Origin: Burkholderiales bacterium
GTDB lineage: Bacteria > Pseudomonadota > Gammaproteobacteria > Burkholderiales > SG8-41
Assembly (NCBI GenBank): GCA_022843705.1
Contig: JALHND010000010.1
Coordinates: forward strand, 1-47,327
Length of the DNA: 47,327 bases
Reading direction: 5' to 3'
In this document: positions 38,319-47,327 of the stretch, piece after piece
Layout: each line of letters begins with the position of its first letter
Numbering within the stretch: the first letter of the stretch is position 1
Position numbers and translations under genes: made by a program
The notes under the pieces: model-generated
Databases searched by the model: none
Told to the model about the DNA's origin: nothing
What the model saw: the letters and a program-made list of their open reading frames with translations, nothing else

Positions 38319-38843
38319 TCAACCCAGCAGTTCTTCCACCGATTTGCCGCGTTTGGCGGCAATCTCGGCAGGCGTGTTCATTTCAGTCAGCCCGTTGATC
38401 GTGGCCCGCACGATGTTGTACGGGTTGGTCGATCCGATGCATTTTGCAAGGATGTTCGCCACGCCCATCACTTCCAGCACGGCACGAACCGGACCGCCGG
38501 CAATGATGCCGGTGCCTTCGGAAGCGGGTTGCATGTAAACCTTCGACGCACCATGGCGGCCCATGACGGCGTGCTGCAGCGTGCCGTCCTTCAATTGCAC
38601 CTTGACCATCTTGCGACGCGCTTCTTCCATGGCTTTCTGCACGGCAACAGGCACTTCACGCGCCTTGCCCTTGCCCATGCCGATACCGCCGTCACCGTCG
38701 CCAACCACTGTCAACGCCGCAAAGCCCAGCACCCGGCCACCCTTGACGACCTTGGTAACCCGGTTGATCGCGACCATCTTCTCGCGCAGCCCGTCGCCAC
38801 GCTCCTCGCCGGTCTGCATCTTTCCTGCCTGCATTTTTGCCAT
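38319..38843 (-). CDS. rpsE: 30S ribosomal protein S5
   Basis: The 174-residue protein has the double-stranded RNA-binding S5 N-domain ([20 protein letters not shown]) and the S5 C-domain ending [11 protein letters not shown]. It takes part in decoding fidelity and mRNA unwinding. The first ten or so residues ([17 protein letters not shown]) are variable. It lies between rplR and rpmD. Confidence 0.97.
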   Translation of the reverse strand: MAKMQAGKMQTGEERGDGLREKMVAINRVTKVVKGGRVLGFAALTVVGDGDGGIGMGKGKAREVPVAVQKAMEEARRKMVKVQLKDGTLQHAVMGRHGASKVYMQPASEGTGIIAGGPVRAVLEVMGVANILAKCIGSTNPYNIVRATINGLTEMNTPAEIAAKRGKSVEELLG

Positions 38844-38854
38844 GCGCTGCTCCG

Positions 38855-39211
38855 TCAGAACTTGAGGCCGGCTTCACGCGCGGCTTCCGCCAGCGCCTTC
38901 ACACGACCGTGATATTTGTATCCGGAGCGGTCGAACGCCACTTTCTCCACACCGGCCTGTTTGGCCCTCTCGGCGATACGCTTGCCGATCACGGCAGCTG
39001 CAGCAGCGCTGCCACCTTTCGGATTTGCGGCACGCATCTCCTTCTCCACAGTCGAGGCGCTCGCAAGCACTTTCGACCCGCTGGCATCAATGACCTGCGC
39101 ATAAATATGGCCATTGGAGCGATAGACGGTAAGCCGAACCGCCTTGAGTTCCGCGATCTTGGCCCGGGTGCTGCGCGCGCGCCGAAGACGTTCTGTTTTC
39201 TTTTCAAACAT
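38855..39211 (-). CDS. rplR: 50S ribosomal protein L18
   Basis: The 118-residue protein has the 5S rRNA-binding L18 fold with [20 protein letters not shown] and the C-terminal [24 protein letters not shown]. It helps to anchor 5S rRNA. It begins 11 bp after rplF. Confidence 0.97.
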   Translation of the reverse strand: MFEKKTERLRRARSTRAKIAELKAVRLTVYRSNGHIYAQVIDASGSKVLASASTVEKEMRAANPKGGSAAAAAVIGKRIAERAKQAGVEKVAFDRSGYKYHGRVKALAEAAREAGLKF

Positions 39212-39222
39212 GGTCTGTCCGC

Positions 39223-39756
39223 CTACTTCTTCTTCGTTTCCTTGAGCACAATGCGCTCATCGGCATAACGCACGCCCTTGCCCTTGTAAGGCTCCGGCGG
39301 CCGGTAATTTCGAACATCTGCTGCCACCTGCCCGACAAGCTGTTTGTCCGCACCCTTGATGATGATTTCAGTCTGCGTCGGGGTTTCAGCCTTGACGCCT
39401 TTGGGCAGCTGGTGAACAACCGGATGCGAAAAACCCAGTGTCAGGTTCAGCTTGTCGCCCTGCGCCTGCGCCCGGTATCCGACGCCGACCAGATTGAGTT
39501 TTTTCTCGAAGCCCTTGCTCACGCCGTGCACCATGTTGGCAACGAGGGCACGCAAGGTGCCGCTGATGGCGTTGGCCTGGCGGGAATCATCATTGAGCTT
39601 GATTTCGAGGTGCTTTTCGATTTTCTCGATACGCACATTGGGGGTGATCGGCTGCTCCAGGGTGCCAAGCGGCCCCTTGACCGATATACGGTCGGCAATA
39701 ATCGTCACTTCCACTTTTTCCGGCAGCTCGACCGGGCTTTTTCCGACTCTGGACAT
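39223..39756 (-). CDS. rplF: 50S ribosomal protein L6
   Basis: The 177-residue protein starts [19 protein letters not shown] and ends [24 protein letters not shown], with the two L6 repeats. It lies near the sarcin-ricin loop and factor-binding site. Length and order are standard. Confidence 0.97.
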   Translation of the reverse strand: MSRVGKSPVELPEKVEVTIIADRISVKGPLGTLEQPITPNVRIEKIEKHLEIKLNDDSRQANAISGTLRALVANMVHGVSKGFEKKLNLVGVGYRAQAQGDKLNLTLGFSHPVVHQLPKGVKAETPTQTEIIIKGADKQLVGQVAADVRNYRPPEPYKGKGVRYADERIVLKETKKK

Positions 39757-39768
39757 GGCAGCTCTCCG

Positions 39769-40164
39769 TTACGCCACGATGCAGAGAACTTCGCCGCCGA
39801 TGCCCATGCCTCGGGCCTTGCGATCAGTCATCACACCCCTGGAGGTGGAAACGATGGCAACGCCAAGGCCGTTCATCACGCGGGGAATGTCACGGCTGGG
39901 TTTGTAAATGCGCAGGCCGGGGCGGCTGACGCGCTCGATTTTCTCGATCACCGGAGAGCCGGCGTAATACTTGAGGCTGACCTCAAGCTCCGGCTTGGAC
40001 GATTCGCCGCGCACGGCGAAATCCTCGATGTAGCCTTCGTCCTTAAGCACCTTGGCAATCGCCACCTTGAGCTTGCTCGAAGGCATCGACACGGACTCCT
40101 TTTCCGCCTGCTGTGCATTGCGGATGCGGGTCAGCATGTCGGAAACTGGATCATTCATGCTCAT
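39769..40164 (-). CDS. rpsH: 30S ribosomal protein S8
   Basis: The 131-residue protein reads [20 protein letters not shown] and ends [15 protein letters not shown]. It binds 16S rRNA and in enteric bacteria represses the spc operon at rplE. No target structure was recognised here. A second ATG two codons later could also serve as start. Confidence 0.97.
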   Translation of the reverse strand: MSMNDPVSDMLTRIRNAQQAEKESVSMPSSKLKVAIAKVLKDEGYIEDFAVRGESSKPELEVSLKYYAGSPVIEKIERVSRPGLRIYKPSRDIPRVMNGLGVAIVSTSRGVMTDRKARGMGIGGEVLCIVA

Positions 40165-40187
40165 GCAAAATTCTCCTGCGGCCTGTC

Positions 40188-40493
40188 TTACCAGCTAGCC
40201 TTGATTACGCCCGGGATTTCGCCGCGCATGGCAATCTCGCGCAGCTTTCCCCGAGCCAGCCCAAACTTGCGGTACACCCCACGCGGGCGACCGGTCAGCG
40301 CGCAACGATTGCGCAACCGGACGGGACTCGCGTTCCGCGGCAGCTTCTGCAGCTTCAGGCGTGCCTCGTAACGATCTTCGGGTGCGAGTTTCTGATCGTC
40401 GACGAGCGCCTGCAGCTCCGCTCGCTTGGCCGCGAATTTCTTCACGGTCTTGCGGCGTTTCTGCTCACGATTGATCAATGCAAGCTTGGACAT
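40188..40493 (-). CDS. rpsN: 30S ribosomal protein S14 (zinc-free long form)
   Basis: From the ATG at 40493 the protein has 101 residues, starting [20 protein letters not shown]. It lacks the CxxC zinc pairs of the short form, so it is the C-minus type usual in proteobacteria. The upstream extension to 40556 is rejected because it would run into rplE. Confidence 0.96.
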   Translation of the reverse strand: MSKLALINREQKRRKTVKKFAAKRAELQALVDDQKLAPEDRYEARLKLQKLPRNASPVRLRNRCALTGRPRGVYRKFGLARGKLREIAMRGEIPGVIKASW

Positions 40494-40503
40494 ACGGTTT
40501 TCC

Positions 40504-41187
40504 TCAGTTCCGGAAAGGAAATTTGAACGCCGACAGCAAGGCCCGTGCTTCATCATCGGTCTTTGCGGTCGTTGAGATCGTGATGTTCAGACCGCGCAGA
40601 GCGTCGATCTTGTCATATTCGATCTCGGGAAAAATGATCTGTTCCTTGACACCCATGTTGTAGTTGCCGCGGCCGTCAAAGCTGCGTCCCGAGATGCCGC
40701 GAAAATCGCGAACCCGGGGAAGCGCAATGTTGACCAGGCGGTCAAGAAACTCGTACATGCGTGCACCACGCAGGGTCACTTTGCAGCCGACCGGATAACC
40801 TTCGCGGATCTTGAAGTTCGCGATCGCCTTGCGTGATTTTGTTACCAGCGGTTTCTGGCCTGCGATCTTGGTCATGTCGGCAACTGCGTTGTCCATGATC
40901 TTCTTGTCGGCAACCGCTTCGCCCACGCCCATGTTGAGAACGATCTTCTCGATACGCGGCACCTGCATCGGGCTGGAATAGCCGAACTTCTTGGTCAACT
41001 CAGCGGCAACCGTTTGCTTGTAGAAGACACCCAGGCGCGCCGGAGCGGCCGGGCGATCAGGCTTGCCCTGCTTGGGTGATGCACTTGCAGCCGCGGCGGA
41101 CTTGGGCTCTTTCGCAGCCTTCTTGGCCGGAACAGCCTTCGTTTCCTTGGCGGGCTTAGCTTTTTTGCTGTCTTTGTCGGTGCTCAT
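40504..41187 (-). CDS. rplE: 50S ribosomal protein L5 with N-terminal extension
   Basis: The conserved L5 domain begins at about residue 50 ([20 protein letters not shown]) and ends [20 protein letters not shown]. The normal length is near 179 residues; this protein has 227. The extra 48 or so N-terminal residues are rich in lysine, alanine and proline. The start ATG overlaps the rplX stop by four bases (ATGA), and no start codon occurs between the extension and the conserved domain, so the extension is probably translated. L5 binds 5S rRNA. Confidence 0.95.
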   Translation of the reverse strand: MSTDKDSKKAKPAKETKAVPAKKAAKEPKSAAAASASPKQGKPDRPAAPARLGVFYKQTVAAELTKKFGYSSPMQVPRIEKIVLNMGVGEAVADKKIMDNAVADMTKIAGQKPLVTKSRKAIANFKIREGYPVGCKVTLRGARMYEFLDRLVNIALPRVRDFRGISGRSFDGRGNYNMGVKEQIIFPEIEYDKIDALRGLNITISTTAKTDDEARALLSAFKFPFRN

Positions 41188-41501
41188 ACATCAACCACTT
41201 CGCCGTTGGACTTGAAAAACCGGACACGACGTCCGTCTTCCAGCTGCCGGATGCCGATCCGGTCAGCCTTCTTGGTAACCGGATTGAACAAGGCCACGTT
41301 CGACACGTGGATCGGCATTTCCTTGTCGATGATCCCGCCCGTGGTGCCTTTGGCGGGATTCGGGCGCTGGTGTTTTTTCACGCGGTTGATGCCTTCAACG
41401 AGCAGATGCTCGTCATCGACAATCCGCAGAACGGTGCCGCGCTTGCTGCGGTCACGCCCGGTAAGTACGACTACGTCGTCGCCTTTTCTGATTTTGCGCA
41501 T
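41184..41501 (-). CDS. rplX: 50S ribosomal protein L24
   Basis: The 105-residue protein contains the KOW motif [21 protein letters not shown] and [22 protein letters not shown]. It is one of the assembly-initiating proteins of the 50S subunit. Its stop overlaps the rplE start. Confidence 0.96.
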   Translation of the reverse strand: MRKIRKGDDVVVLTGRDRSKRGTVLRIVDDEHLLVEGINRVKKHQRPNPAKGTTGGIIDKEMPIHVSNVALFNPVTKKADRIGIRQLEDGRRVRFFKSNGEVVDV

Positions 41502-41516
41502 ATGCGTGAAGTCCTC

Positions 41517-41885
41517 TTACAACACTTCCGGAGCCAGGGAAACGATCTTCATGAATCGCTCGGTACGCAGCTCCCGTGTCACGGGTCCGAAGATGCGGGT
41601 GCCGATTGGCTCCAGCTTCTGATTGAGCAGCACGGCGGCATTGCCATCGAACTTGAGCAATGAGCCGTCATTGCGGCGCACACCCTTGGCGGTACGCACC
41701 ACCACGGCGTTGTAAACCTCGCCTTTTTTCACGCGTCCGCGGGGCGCAGCATCCTTGATGCTGACCTTGATGACGTCACCGATACCCGCATAACGGCGCT
41801 TGGAGCCGCCGAGTACCTTGATGCACATGACGGCACGCGCACCGGTGTTGTCTGCAACGTCCAGTATGGATTGCATCTGAATCAT
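41517..41885 (-). CDS. rplN: 50S ribosomal protein L14
   Basis: The 122-residue protein is the usual length, starting [20 protein letters not shown]. It lies at the subunit interface. It is separated from rpsQ by 150 bp, far more than other neighbours in this block. The spacer contains a good promoter and structured leader, so rplN may start its own transcript. Confidence 0.97.
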   Translation of the reverse strand: MIQMQSILDVADNTGARAVMCIKVLGGSKRRYAGIGDVIKVSIKDAAPRGRVKKGEVYNAVVVRTAKGVRRNDGSLLKFDGNAAVLLNQKLEPIGTRIFGPVTRELRTERFMKIVSLAPEVL

Positions 41886-41997
41886 GATTTTTCCTGCTTA
41901 TCTTTCCCCAACTTGACCCCCATTTGCAGAAGGCCAGTCTTGGAGCCCGTTCGGGCATGGTTTCGCCAATCGGAGTCGGCGAAAAATACAGCCGGGC

Positions 41998-42026
41998 AGT
42001 ATATTACCTGCCCACCAAAAATACAA
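41998..42026 (-). promoter_or_regulatory. Candidate sigma70 promoter for rplN and the downstream spc genes
   Basis: On the minus strand TTGTAT (42026-42021) and TATACT (42003-41998) are 17 bp apart. The start site would be near 41991, giving a leader of about 105 bases before rplN. That leader holds a 7-bp stem (41961-41967 with 41978-41984) and a smaller GCCC hairpin (41945-41956), possible sites for autoregulation. Confidence 0.6.
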
Positions 42027-42035
42027 GGCTTTTCT

Positions 42036-42296
42036 TCAAACGCCCCGCGACTTCTCGACGAGTTTGATCACCCGCCAGGCCTTGGTCTTGGCCAGCGGAC
42101 GGCACTCTTCGATCAGCACGGTGTCGCCTTCGCGATATTCGTCGTTGGCATCATGCGCGTGATACTTCTTGGACCGCGTGATGATCTTGCCGAGCAGGGG
42201 GTGCTTGACCCGCCGCTCAACCAGAACTGTCACCGTCTTGTCCATCTTGTCGCTGACCACGCGTCCCGTCAGCGTCCGTTTGTTAGCTTCAGTCAT
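42036..42296 (-). CDS. rpsQ: 30S ribosomal protein S17
   Basis: From the ATG at 42296 the protein has 86 residues, starting [20 protein letters not shown], with the OB-fold S17 core. An upstream TTG at 42311 is rejected because AGGGA lies at the right distance before the ATG. It is the last gene before the rplN promoter region. Confidence 0.96.
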   Translation of the reverse strand: MTEANKRTLTGRVVSDKMDKTVTVLVERRVKHPLLGKIITRSKKYHAHDANDEYREGDTVLIEECRPLAKTKAWRVIKLVEKSRGV

Positions 42297-42311
42297 GTTG
42301 ATCCCTGCCAA

Positions 42312-42497
42312 TTAAGCCTTGGTTCCCAGCACCGTGCGGACGCGCGCGATGTCGCGACGCACCTTGCGAAGCTGGCTGGTGTTCGACAACTGCTGCGTCG
42401 CCTTCTGCATGCGCAGGGAAAACTGCGCCTTGAGCAGGGATTCGAGTTCCTTACGCAGATCTTCAGGAGATTTGTCCCGCAGTTCACTAGCTTTCAT
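42312..42497 (-). CDS. rpmC: 50S ribosomal protein L29
   Basis: The 61-residue protein is a two-helix L29, starting [20 protein letters not shown]. It lies at the exit tunnel and is a docking site for trigger factor. It follows rplP after 3 bp and precedes rpsQ. Confidence 0.96.
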   Translation of the reverse strand: MKASELRDKSPEDLRKELESLLKAQFSLRMQKATQQLSNTSQLRKVRRDIARVRTVLGTKA

Positions 42498-42500
42498 GGA

Positions 42501-42917
42501 TCAACCTCCCACCAGGCGGTGGACAAACGTCGTTGCGATGGGCAGCTTGGCGGCGGCAAGGCGGAACGCCTCCTTGGCAATCACCTCGTTCACGCCGTCC
42601 ATCTCGTACAGAACCTTCCCCGGCTGGATTTCAGCAACCCAATACTCGGGATTTCCCTTGCCATTGCCCATGCGGACCTCGGCGGGTTTACGTGAAATCG
42701 GCTTGTCCGGAAAAATGCGGATCCAGATCCGACCGCCACGTTTGATGTGCCGGGTCATGGCACGACGCGCAGCCTCAATCTGGCGGGCGGTCAGCCGGCC
42801 CCGGCCGATGGCCTTCAGGCCATACTCGCCAAAGCTCACCTTGTTGCCGCGGGTCGCAACGCCGGTGTTCCGGCCCTTTTGCTCCTTGCGGTATTTACGC
42901 CTGGCTGGCTGTAGCAC
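42501..42917 (-). CDS. rplP: 50S ribosomal protein L16
   Basis: The GTG at 42917 gives 138 residues, the standard L16 length, beginning with the [18 protein letters not shown] segment. CAGGAG lies 7 bases before it. The frame extends to 43001, but those codons belong to rpsC in another frame. The gene overlaps the rpsC 3' end by 23 bp. L16 shapes the A-site and peptidyl transferase region. Confidence 0.96.
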   Translation of the reverse strand: MLQPARRKYRKEQKGRNTGVATRGNKVSFGEYGLKAIGRGRLTARQIEAARRAMTRHIKRGGRIWIRIFPDKPISRKPAEVRMGNGKGNPEYWVAEIQPGKVLYEMDGVNEVIAKEAFRLAAAKLPIATTFVHRLVGG

Positions 42918-43647
42918 GTTTTGCTCCTGTTTTTGCAGTTGTACGACGCGGCTTGCGAGCCGGTGCGGGTGCGGGTTCTTCCGCCGGCGCAGCCGGAGCA
43001 AGTCCCGGATGTTCGTGCTTGCCGATCACCTCGCCCTTGAACACCCAGACCTTGACACCAATGACACCATAGCTGGTCTTGGCTTCCGAAAACCCGTAAT
43101 CGATATCGGCACGGAGCGTGTGAAGCGGCACCCGGCCTTCGCGATACCACTCCGTGCGCGCAATCTCGATACCGTTGAGACGCCCGGCGCTCATGATCTT
43201 GATGCCCTGCGCACCGAGGCGCATGGCGTTGGTAATCGCGCGTTTCATCGCACGGCGGAACATGATGCGTTTCTGCAGCTGCTGAACGATGGAATCAGCA
43301 ATCAACTGGGCATCAAGTTCGGGCTTGCGCACTTCCTCGATATTGACATGCACAGGCACGCCCAGCATTTTCTGCAGATCACCCTTCAGGCGCTCGATAT
43401 CCTCACCCTTCTTGCCGATCACCATGCCGGGACGGGCGCTGAAAACGGTGATGCGCGCATTTTTCGCGGGACGCTCGATGACCACGCGAGAAACCGCTGC
43501 CTGCGTCAGCCGCTGCTTCAGATATTCGCGAACCTTGATGTCTTCAAGCAGCATGCCGGCAAAGTTCTTGTTGTTGGCGTACCAGCGCGAAGCCCAGTTG
43601 CGGTTGAATGCAAGGCGGAAACCGATAGGATGTATTTTCTGACCCAT
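42895..43647 (-). CDS. rpsC: 30S ribosomal protein S3
   Basis: From the ATG at 43647 the protein has 250 residues, starting [20 protein letters not shown]. It has a KH domain ([15 protein letters not shown]) and the S3 C-domain. About 35 residues of a proline/alanine/lysine-rich tail follow position 215, a common but variable feature in betaproteobacteria. The upstream extension to 43689 overlaps rplV and is rejected. It helps form the mRNA entry helicase. Confidence 0.96.
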   Translation of the reverse strand: MGQKIHPIGFRLAFNRNWASRWYANNKNFAGMLLEDIKVREYLKQRLTQAAVSRVVIERPAKNARITVFSARPGMVIGKKGEDIERLKGDLQKMLGVPVHVNIEEVRKPELDAQLIADSIVQQLQKRIMFRRAMKRAITNAMRLGAQGIKIMSAGRLNGIEIARTEWYREGRVPLHTLRADIDYGFSEAKTSYGVIGVKVWVFKGEVIGKHEHPGLAPAAPAEEPAPAPARKPRRTTAKTGAKRATASQA

Positions 43648-43649
43648 GC

Positions 43650-43988
43650 TTACTTCCTTCCGTCGCCAACAGTGACGTAAACGTGGCACGTCGGCTTCAA
43701 AATACGTACGCCCCGGCCCTTGGCTCGCGCCGAGAAGCGCTTCATGACGGGTCCCTTTTCCACATAAATGCTCGTGATCTTGAGCTCGTCGATATCCGCG
43801 CCATCGTTATGCTCCGCATTGGCTATTGCGGATTCGAGCACCTTGCGGATGATCACTGCGCCCTTCTTGGGCGAAAAGCTCAGTATGTTCAGGGCGCTCT
43901 CGACGGTTTTGCCGCGGATGAGATCCGCGACAAGCCGCCCTTTCTGGGGAGAGAGCCTGACACCTTGCAATTTGGCTGTCGTATTCAT
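43650..43988 (-). CDS. rplV: 50S ribosomal protein L22
   Basis: The 112-residue protein starts [20 protein letters not shown]. It has the beta-hairpin segment ([21 protein letters not shown]) that lines the exit tunnel and influences macrolide binding. It follows rpsS after 11 bp and ends 2 bp before rpsC. Confidence 0.97.
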   Translation of the reverse strand: MNTTAKLQGVRLSPQKGRLVADLIRGKTVESALNILSFSPKKGAVIIRKVLESAIANAEHNDGADIDELKITSIYVEKGPVMKRFSARAKGRGVRILKPTCHVYVTVGDGRK

Positions 43989-43999
43989 GTCGATTTACC

Positions 44000-44311
44000 T
44001 TACTTTGCCGCCGGAGTCGGGGAGGCTTTCTTGTCGCCGGCAGATGCACCTCCGGCCTTGGAGTGCCCCTTGAAAACCCGGGTATGGGCAAATTCGCCCA
44101 GTTTGTGGCCGACCATGTTTTCCGTCACATACACGGGGACATGCTGCTTGCCGTTATGCACGGCAATCGTCAGCCCGACAAAATCCGGCAGTATCGTGGA
44201 ACGACGCGACCAGGTCTTGATGGGGCGCTTGTCTGAACCGGCACGCGCAGTCTCCACCTTTTGCATCAGGTGATGGTCTACAAACGGGCCTTTTTTAATG
44301 GAACGTGACAT
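44000..44311 (-). CDS. rpsS: 30S ribosomal protein S19
   Basis: The 103-residue protein starts [19 protein letters not shown] with the S19 core to [13 protein letters not shown]. The C-terminal tail ([17 protein letters not shown]) is about ten residues longer than the common 91-92-residue form. It lies in the 30S head. Neighbours rplB and rplV are at normal spacing. Confidence 0.96.
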   Translation of the reverse strand: MSRSIKKGPFVDHHLMQKVETARAGSDKRPIKTWSRRSTILPDFVGLTIAVHNGKQHVPVYVTENMVGHKLGEFAHTRVFKGHSKAGGASAGDKKASPTPAAK

Positions 44312-44320
44312 CTCTACCCC

Positions 44321-45154
44321 TTACGCCGTGGCTTTCGCATTGCGGCGACGAATGATCATCCCGCTGGTGCGCTTGTTTTTCCGCGTCTTGTAGCCTTTGC
44401 ACATGACGCCCCAAGGACTGACCGGTGCCTGAGCAGCGGCAGTCCGGCCCTCGCCGCCACCATGCGGGTGATCGATCGGGTTCATCGCGACACCACGCAC
44501 TGTCGGACGAATGCCGCGCCAGCGGACGCGTCCGGCCTTGCCGATCGATTCCAGCGAATGCTCTTCATTGCCGACCTCACCCACAGTCGCGCGGCAATTG
44601 ACGTGCACCTTGCGGATTTCGCCGGAACGCAGCCGCAGCTGGGCATATTCACCTTCGCGCGCCAGCAGCTGTACCGAGGTACCTGCCGCGCGTGCAATCT
44701 GCGCACCCTTGCCGGGCAACATCTCCACGCAGCAGATGGTGGTGCCGACAGGAATGTTCCGCAGCGGCAGGGCGTTACCCGGCTTGATCGGAGCCTCAGG
44801 CCCGGAGACAACCTGCATGCCGGCCGCCAGTCCTCGCGTCGCAATCACATAACGACGCTCACCGTCGGCGTAGCACAGCAATGCAAGATGAGCACTGCGG
44901 TTCGGATCGTATTCGATACGCTCCACCTTCGCCGGAATGACATCCTTCGCACGCTTGAAGTCCACGGTGCGGTAATGCTGCTTGTGGCCGCCACCCTTGT
45001 GTCGCATGGTGATGCGGCCGTGAGCATTGCGTCCTGCTTTCTTGGGCTGGCGCTCGACGAGATTTGCGACCGGTTTACCCTTGTGCAGGCCCGGAGTGAC
45101 GACCTTGACCAGGCCGCGACGGCCCGGAGAAGTCGGTTTGACTTTGATCAGCAT
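44321..45154 (-). CDS. rplB: 50S ribosomal protein L2
   Basis: The 277-residue protein has the L2 OB-like N-domain and the KOW-like C-domain. The conserved [18 protein letters not shown] contains the histidine needed for peptidyl transferase assembly. It shares one base with the rplW stop (TAATG), so translation is coupled. Confidence 0.98.
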   Translation of the reverse strand: MLIKVKPTSPGRRGLVKVVTPGLHKGKPVANLVERQPKKAGRNAHGRITMRHKGGGHKQHYRTVDFKRAKDVIPAKVERIEYDPNRSAHLALLCYADGERRYVIATRGLAAGMQVVSGPEAPIKPGNALPLRNIPVGTTICCVEMLPGKGAQIARAAGTSVQLLAREGEYAQLRLRSGEIRKVHVNCRATVGEVGNEEHSLESIGKAGRVRWRGIRPTVRGVAMNPIDHPHGGGEGRTAAAQAPVSPWGVMCKGYKTRKNKRTSGMIIRRRNAKATA

Positions 45155-45480
45155 TACTTCACCTCCCCTTCAGCAAAGGTGATTTCCTGTCCGGGTTTGA
45201 CGGACACATAGGCTTTTTTCCAAGAGCTGCGGCGGCCGGTAAATTTGCCAAAGCGCTTTTCCTTGCCGCGGACATTGACAATGCGGACACTGAGAATGTC
45301 GAGCTTTTCGTCCTTCTTGCCGAACATCTCCTGCACCGCGGCCTTGATTTCGGGTTTGGTCGCATCACGCGCCACCCGGAAGACCACCTGGTTGCTTTTC
45401 TCGCCGACAAAGGTGCTCTTCTCCGAAATCACCGGAGCGAGCAGAACCTGGGCCAGCCGTTCAGTACTGAATGCGCTCAT
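45154..45480 (-). CDS. rplW: 50S ribosomal protein L23
   Basis: The 108-residue protein has [18 protein letters not shown] and the conserved [20 protein letters not shown]. It forms part of the tunnel exit, where SRP and trigger factor bind. Its start overlaps the rplD stop by four bases (ATGA). Confidence 0.97.
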   Translation of the reverse strand: MSAFSTERLAQVLLAPVISEKSTFVGEKSNQVVFRVARDATKPEIKAAVQEMFGKKDEKLDILSVRIVNVRGKEKRFGKFTGRRSSWKKAYVSVKPGQEITFAEGEVK

Positions 45481-46097
45481 GCCAGCAGCTCCTCGATCTT
45501 GCCGACGGCGCCCTTGGTCATCAGCACCTTGCCGTGACGGATCAGGCTGACCGGATCAGCATGGCCAACCTCGACCACCATGACGTTCGGCAGGTTGCGC
45601 GACGACAGACGCAGGTTTTCATCCAGGCTGTCGGTAATGATCAGCACGCTGTCCATGCCCATGCCCTGCAGCTTTTGCGCAAGCAGCTTGGTCTTGGGCG
45701 CGTCAACCGTGAAGTTTTCGACCACGGCAAGGCGCTCCTCGCGAGCGAGCTGCGACAGGATCGCGAGCATGCCGGCGCGATACATCTTGCGGTTCAGCTT
45801 GTGTGAATAGTTCTCGTCGGGCGAATTCGGGAAAATGCGTCCGCCTCCGCGCCACAGCGGGCTGGAGGTCATGCCGGCGCGGGCGCGGCCCGTGCCCTTC
45901 TGACGCCACGGCTTCTTGGTCGAGTGCTTGACTTCGCCGCGATCCTTCTGTGCCCGGTTGGCCAGTCGCGCGTTGGCGAGATAGGCAGTGACCACCTGGT
46001 GCACCAGCGCCTCGTTGTACTCGCGTCCGAATGCCGCATCCGAAGCCGCCAGCTTGGCGGTCGGCTTGCCCTGCTCGTTGATTACGTTGAGTTCCAT
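45477..46097 (-). CDS. rplD: 50S ribosomal protein L4
   Basis: The ATG at 46097 gives 206 residues, starting [20 protein letters not shown]. An upstream GTG at 46103 would add two residues and is less likely. The tunnel-lining loop [17 protein letters not shown] is intact. L4 represses the S10 operon in enteric bacteria. No S10-type leader was recognised ahead of rpsJ within the window. Confidence 0.96.
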   Translation of the reverse strand: MELNVINEQGKPTAKLAASDAAFGREYNEALVHQVVTAYLANARLANRAQKDRGEVKHSTKKPWRQKGTGRARAGMTSSPLWRGGGRIFPNSPDENYSHKLNRKMYRAGMLAILSQLAREERLAVVENFTVDAPKTKLLAQKLQGMGMDSVLIITDSLDENLRLSSRNLPNVMVVEVGHADPVSLIRHGKVLMTKGAVGKIEELLA

Positions 46098-46108
46098 GCT
46101 CACCGCCC

Positions 46109-46795
46109 TTACTTCGCAGCGGCGGCTTTGCCGCCCTGTTTGACAGATGCAGTACGGCGGGCGCGAATTGCAGGCCGCACCATGACATCACCACCGCGGG
46201 AACCGGGAACCGCACCGCGAATCAGCAGCAGATTGCGTTCCGCGTCGATGCGCACGATCTCCAGCGACTGCTCTGTGCGCTTTACCGCACCCATGTGGCC
46301 GGCCATCTTCTTGCCCGGAAACACACGACCCGGGTCCTGCGCCATGCCGATCGAACCCGGCTTGTTGTGGGATACCGAGTTGCCGTGACTGGCGCGGTTC
46401 GAGGAAAAATTGTGGCGCTTGATGACGCCCGCAAAACCCTTGCCCTGCGATACGCCGGTGACATCGACATACTGCCCGACCTCAAACAAGGTGGCTGCCA
46501 GGGTGGCGCCAACCTTCATCTCGGCCAGTTTTTCCGGCGCCACGGGAAACTCCCGCAGCACCTGACCGGCTTCGACACCGGCCTTGGCAAAATGGCCGGC
46601 GGCCGGCTTGCGCACACGGGATGCCCGGCGCTTGCCGAAAGCAACCTGTACGGCGGCGTAACCGTCCGTTTCGGGGGTTTTGATTTGCGAGACACGGTTA
46701 TTCGATACGTCGACGACTGTCACCGGAATGGTGTCACCGTCGTCGGTGAATATCCGCGTCATGCCGACTTTGCGGCCGACTAGACCTAAGTTCAT
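46109..46795 (-). CDS. rplC: 50S ribosomal protein L3
   Basis: The 228-residue protein starts [20 protein letters not shown] with the L3 core. The conserved loop around [19 protein letters not shown], near the peptidyl transferase centre, contains the glutamine/asparagine region that can be methylated by PrmB. A 90-bp A+T-containing gap separates it from rpsJ. Confidence 0.97.
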   Translation of the reverse strand: MNLGLVGRKVGMTRIFTDDGDTIPVTVVDVSNNRVSQIKTPETDGYAAVQVAFGKRRASRVRKPAAGHFAKAGVEAGQVLREFPVAPEKLAEMKVGATLAATLFEVGQYVDVTGVSQGKGFAGVIKRHNFSSNRASHGNSVSHNKPGSIGMAQDPGRVFPGKKMAGHMGAVKRTEQSLEIVRIDAERNLLLIRGAVPGSRGGDVMVRPAIRARRTASVKQGGKAAAAK

Positions 46796-46885
46796 GTTTT
46801 AATTACCTTTTTTAAAAAGGCGCCGACTACAATTGGCCGGCACTTCTATTTGTAAAACCGAGCACGCAAGGTGCCCGTCAACACA

Positions 46886-47203
46886 TTACAGCTTGATTTC
46901 CACGTCCACACCTGCCGGCAGATCGAGCTTCATCAGCGCGTCAACCGTCTTGTCAGTCGGGTCGATGATGTCCATCAGGCGCAGGTGGCTGCGAATTTCC
47001 AGCTGCTCACGCGAGGTCTTGTTGACGTGCGGCGAGCGCAGCAGGTCGAACCGCTGCTTGCGAGTCGGCAGCGGAATCGGACCCTTCACCACGGCTCCGG
47101 TACGCTTGGCAGTATCGACAATTTCGAGCGCCGACTGGTCAATCAGCCGGTAGTCGAAAGCCTTGAGTCTGATGCGAATTTTCTGGTTTTTCAGGGCAGC
47201 CAT
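46886..47203 (-). CDS. rpsJ: 30S ribosomal protein S10
   Basis: The 105-residue protein contains [20 protein letters not shown] and ends [12 protein letters not shown]. It is a head protein and, as NusE, part of antitermination complexes. It begins 5 bp after the tuf stop. It opens the S10 operon here; any leader must lie beyond tuf, outside the window. Confidence 0.97.
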   Translation of the reverse strand: MAALKNQKIRIRLKAFDYRLIDQSALEIVDTAKRTGAVVKGPIPLPTRKQRFDLLRSPHVNKTSREQLEIRSHLRLMDIIDPTDKTVDALMKLDLPAGVDVEIKL

Positions 47204-47208
47204 GTCTT

Positions 47209-47327
<119 letters not shown>

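Noticed and set aside
46796-46885. Promoter between rpsJ and rplC
   Set aside because: TTGACG (46881-46876, minus strand) is a good -35, but no acceptable -10 lies 16-18 bp downstream (GTTTTA or TTTTAC only). Too weak to call without mapping.

Overview
The window is GC-rich chromosomal DNA from a betaproteobacterium. The evidence is the S10-spc-alpha ribosomal gene order, the fmdB/DUF502/aspS/nudB neighbourhood, a Bug-type solute-binding protein, a TctDE-like two-component pair and the sequences of the ribosomal proteins. The order cannot be fixed. Bug proteins point to Burkholderiales, while the cysteine-rich S4 is, from memory, more like Nitrosomonadales or Rhodocyclales. No tRNA, rRNA, CRISPR array, prophage or insertion sequence was recognised.

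Region 1 (1-8003) is an accessory catabolic cluster. A divergent LysR regulator, cut by the window edge, faces a tricarballylate-dehydrogenase-like flavoprotein. Three consecutive MmgE/PrpD-family genes and a Bug/TctC periplasmic binding protein follow. A palindromic operator candidate and a promoter lie between regulator and cluster. REP-like GC-rich palindromes sit at 913-940 and, as an inverted pair, at 5486-5583. The likely theme is uptake, desaturation and hydration or decarboxylation of an unidentified di- or tricarboxylate. This is the best candidate for an undescribed pathway.

Region 2 (8212-19430) is mixed. It holds a membrane-fused spermidine-synthase-like protein, a Do/DegQ protease, an MFS transporter, an EgtD-like histidine methyltransferase without EgtB, a PBP7-like endopeptidase, a TctDE-like two-component system and an Atm1-type ABC exporter. 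The 429-bp spacer 15060-15488 contains a strong Rho-independent terminator on the minus strand that belongs to no visible gene, so a small RNA may be encoded there.

Region 3 (19608-25760, all minus strand) reads fmdB, DUF502, aspS, barnase-like RNase, barstar-like inhibitor, nudB, nadA and an EEP-family phosphohydrolase. Tight overlaps suggest one transcript over most of it.

Region 4 (25992-32978) has an orphan phosphate acetyl/butyryltransferase, ssb, an MFS transporter, uvrA and a glycerate 2-kinase whose start overlaps the uvrA stop.

Region 5 (33094-47327, minus strand) is the whole S10-spc-alpha gene set, from the 3' end of tuf through rpsJ to rpoA and rplQ, ending at a bidirectional terminator. 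Notable points are an N-terminally extended L5, an apparent internal promoter and structured leader ahead of rplN, and non-ATG starts for rplP, rpsD and secY. An A+T-rich motif, TAAGTRTTTGWTTTTA, recurs at three distant intergenic sites.
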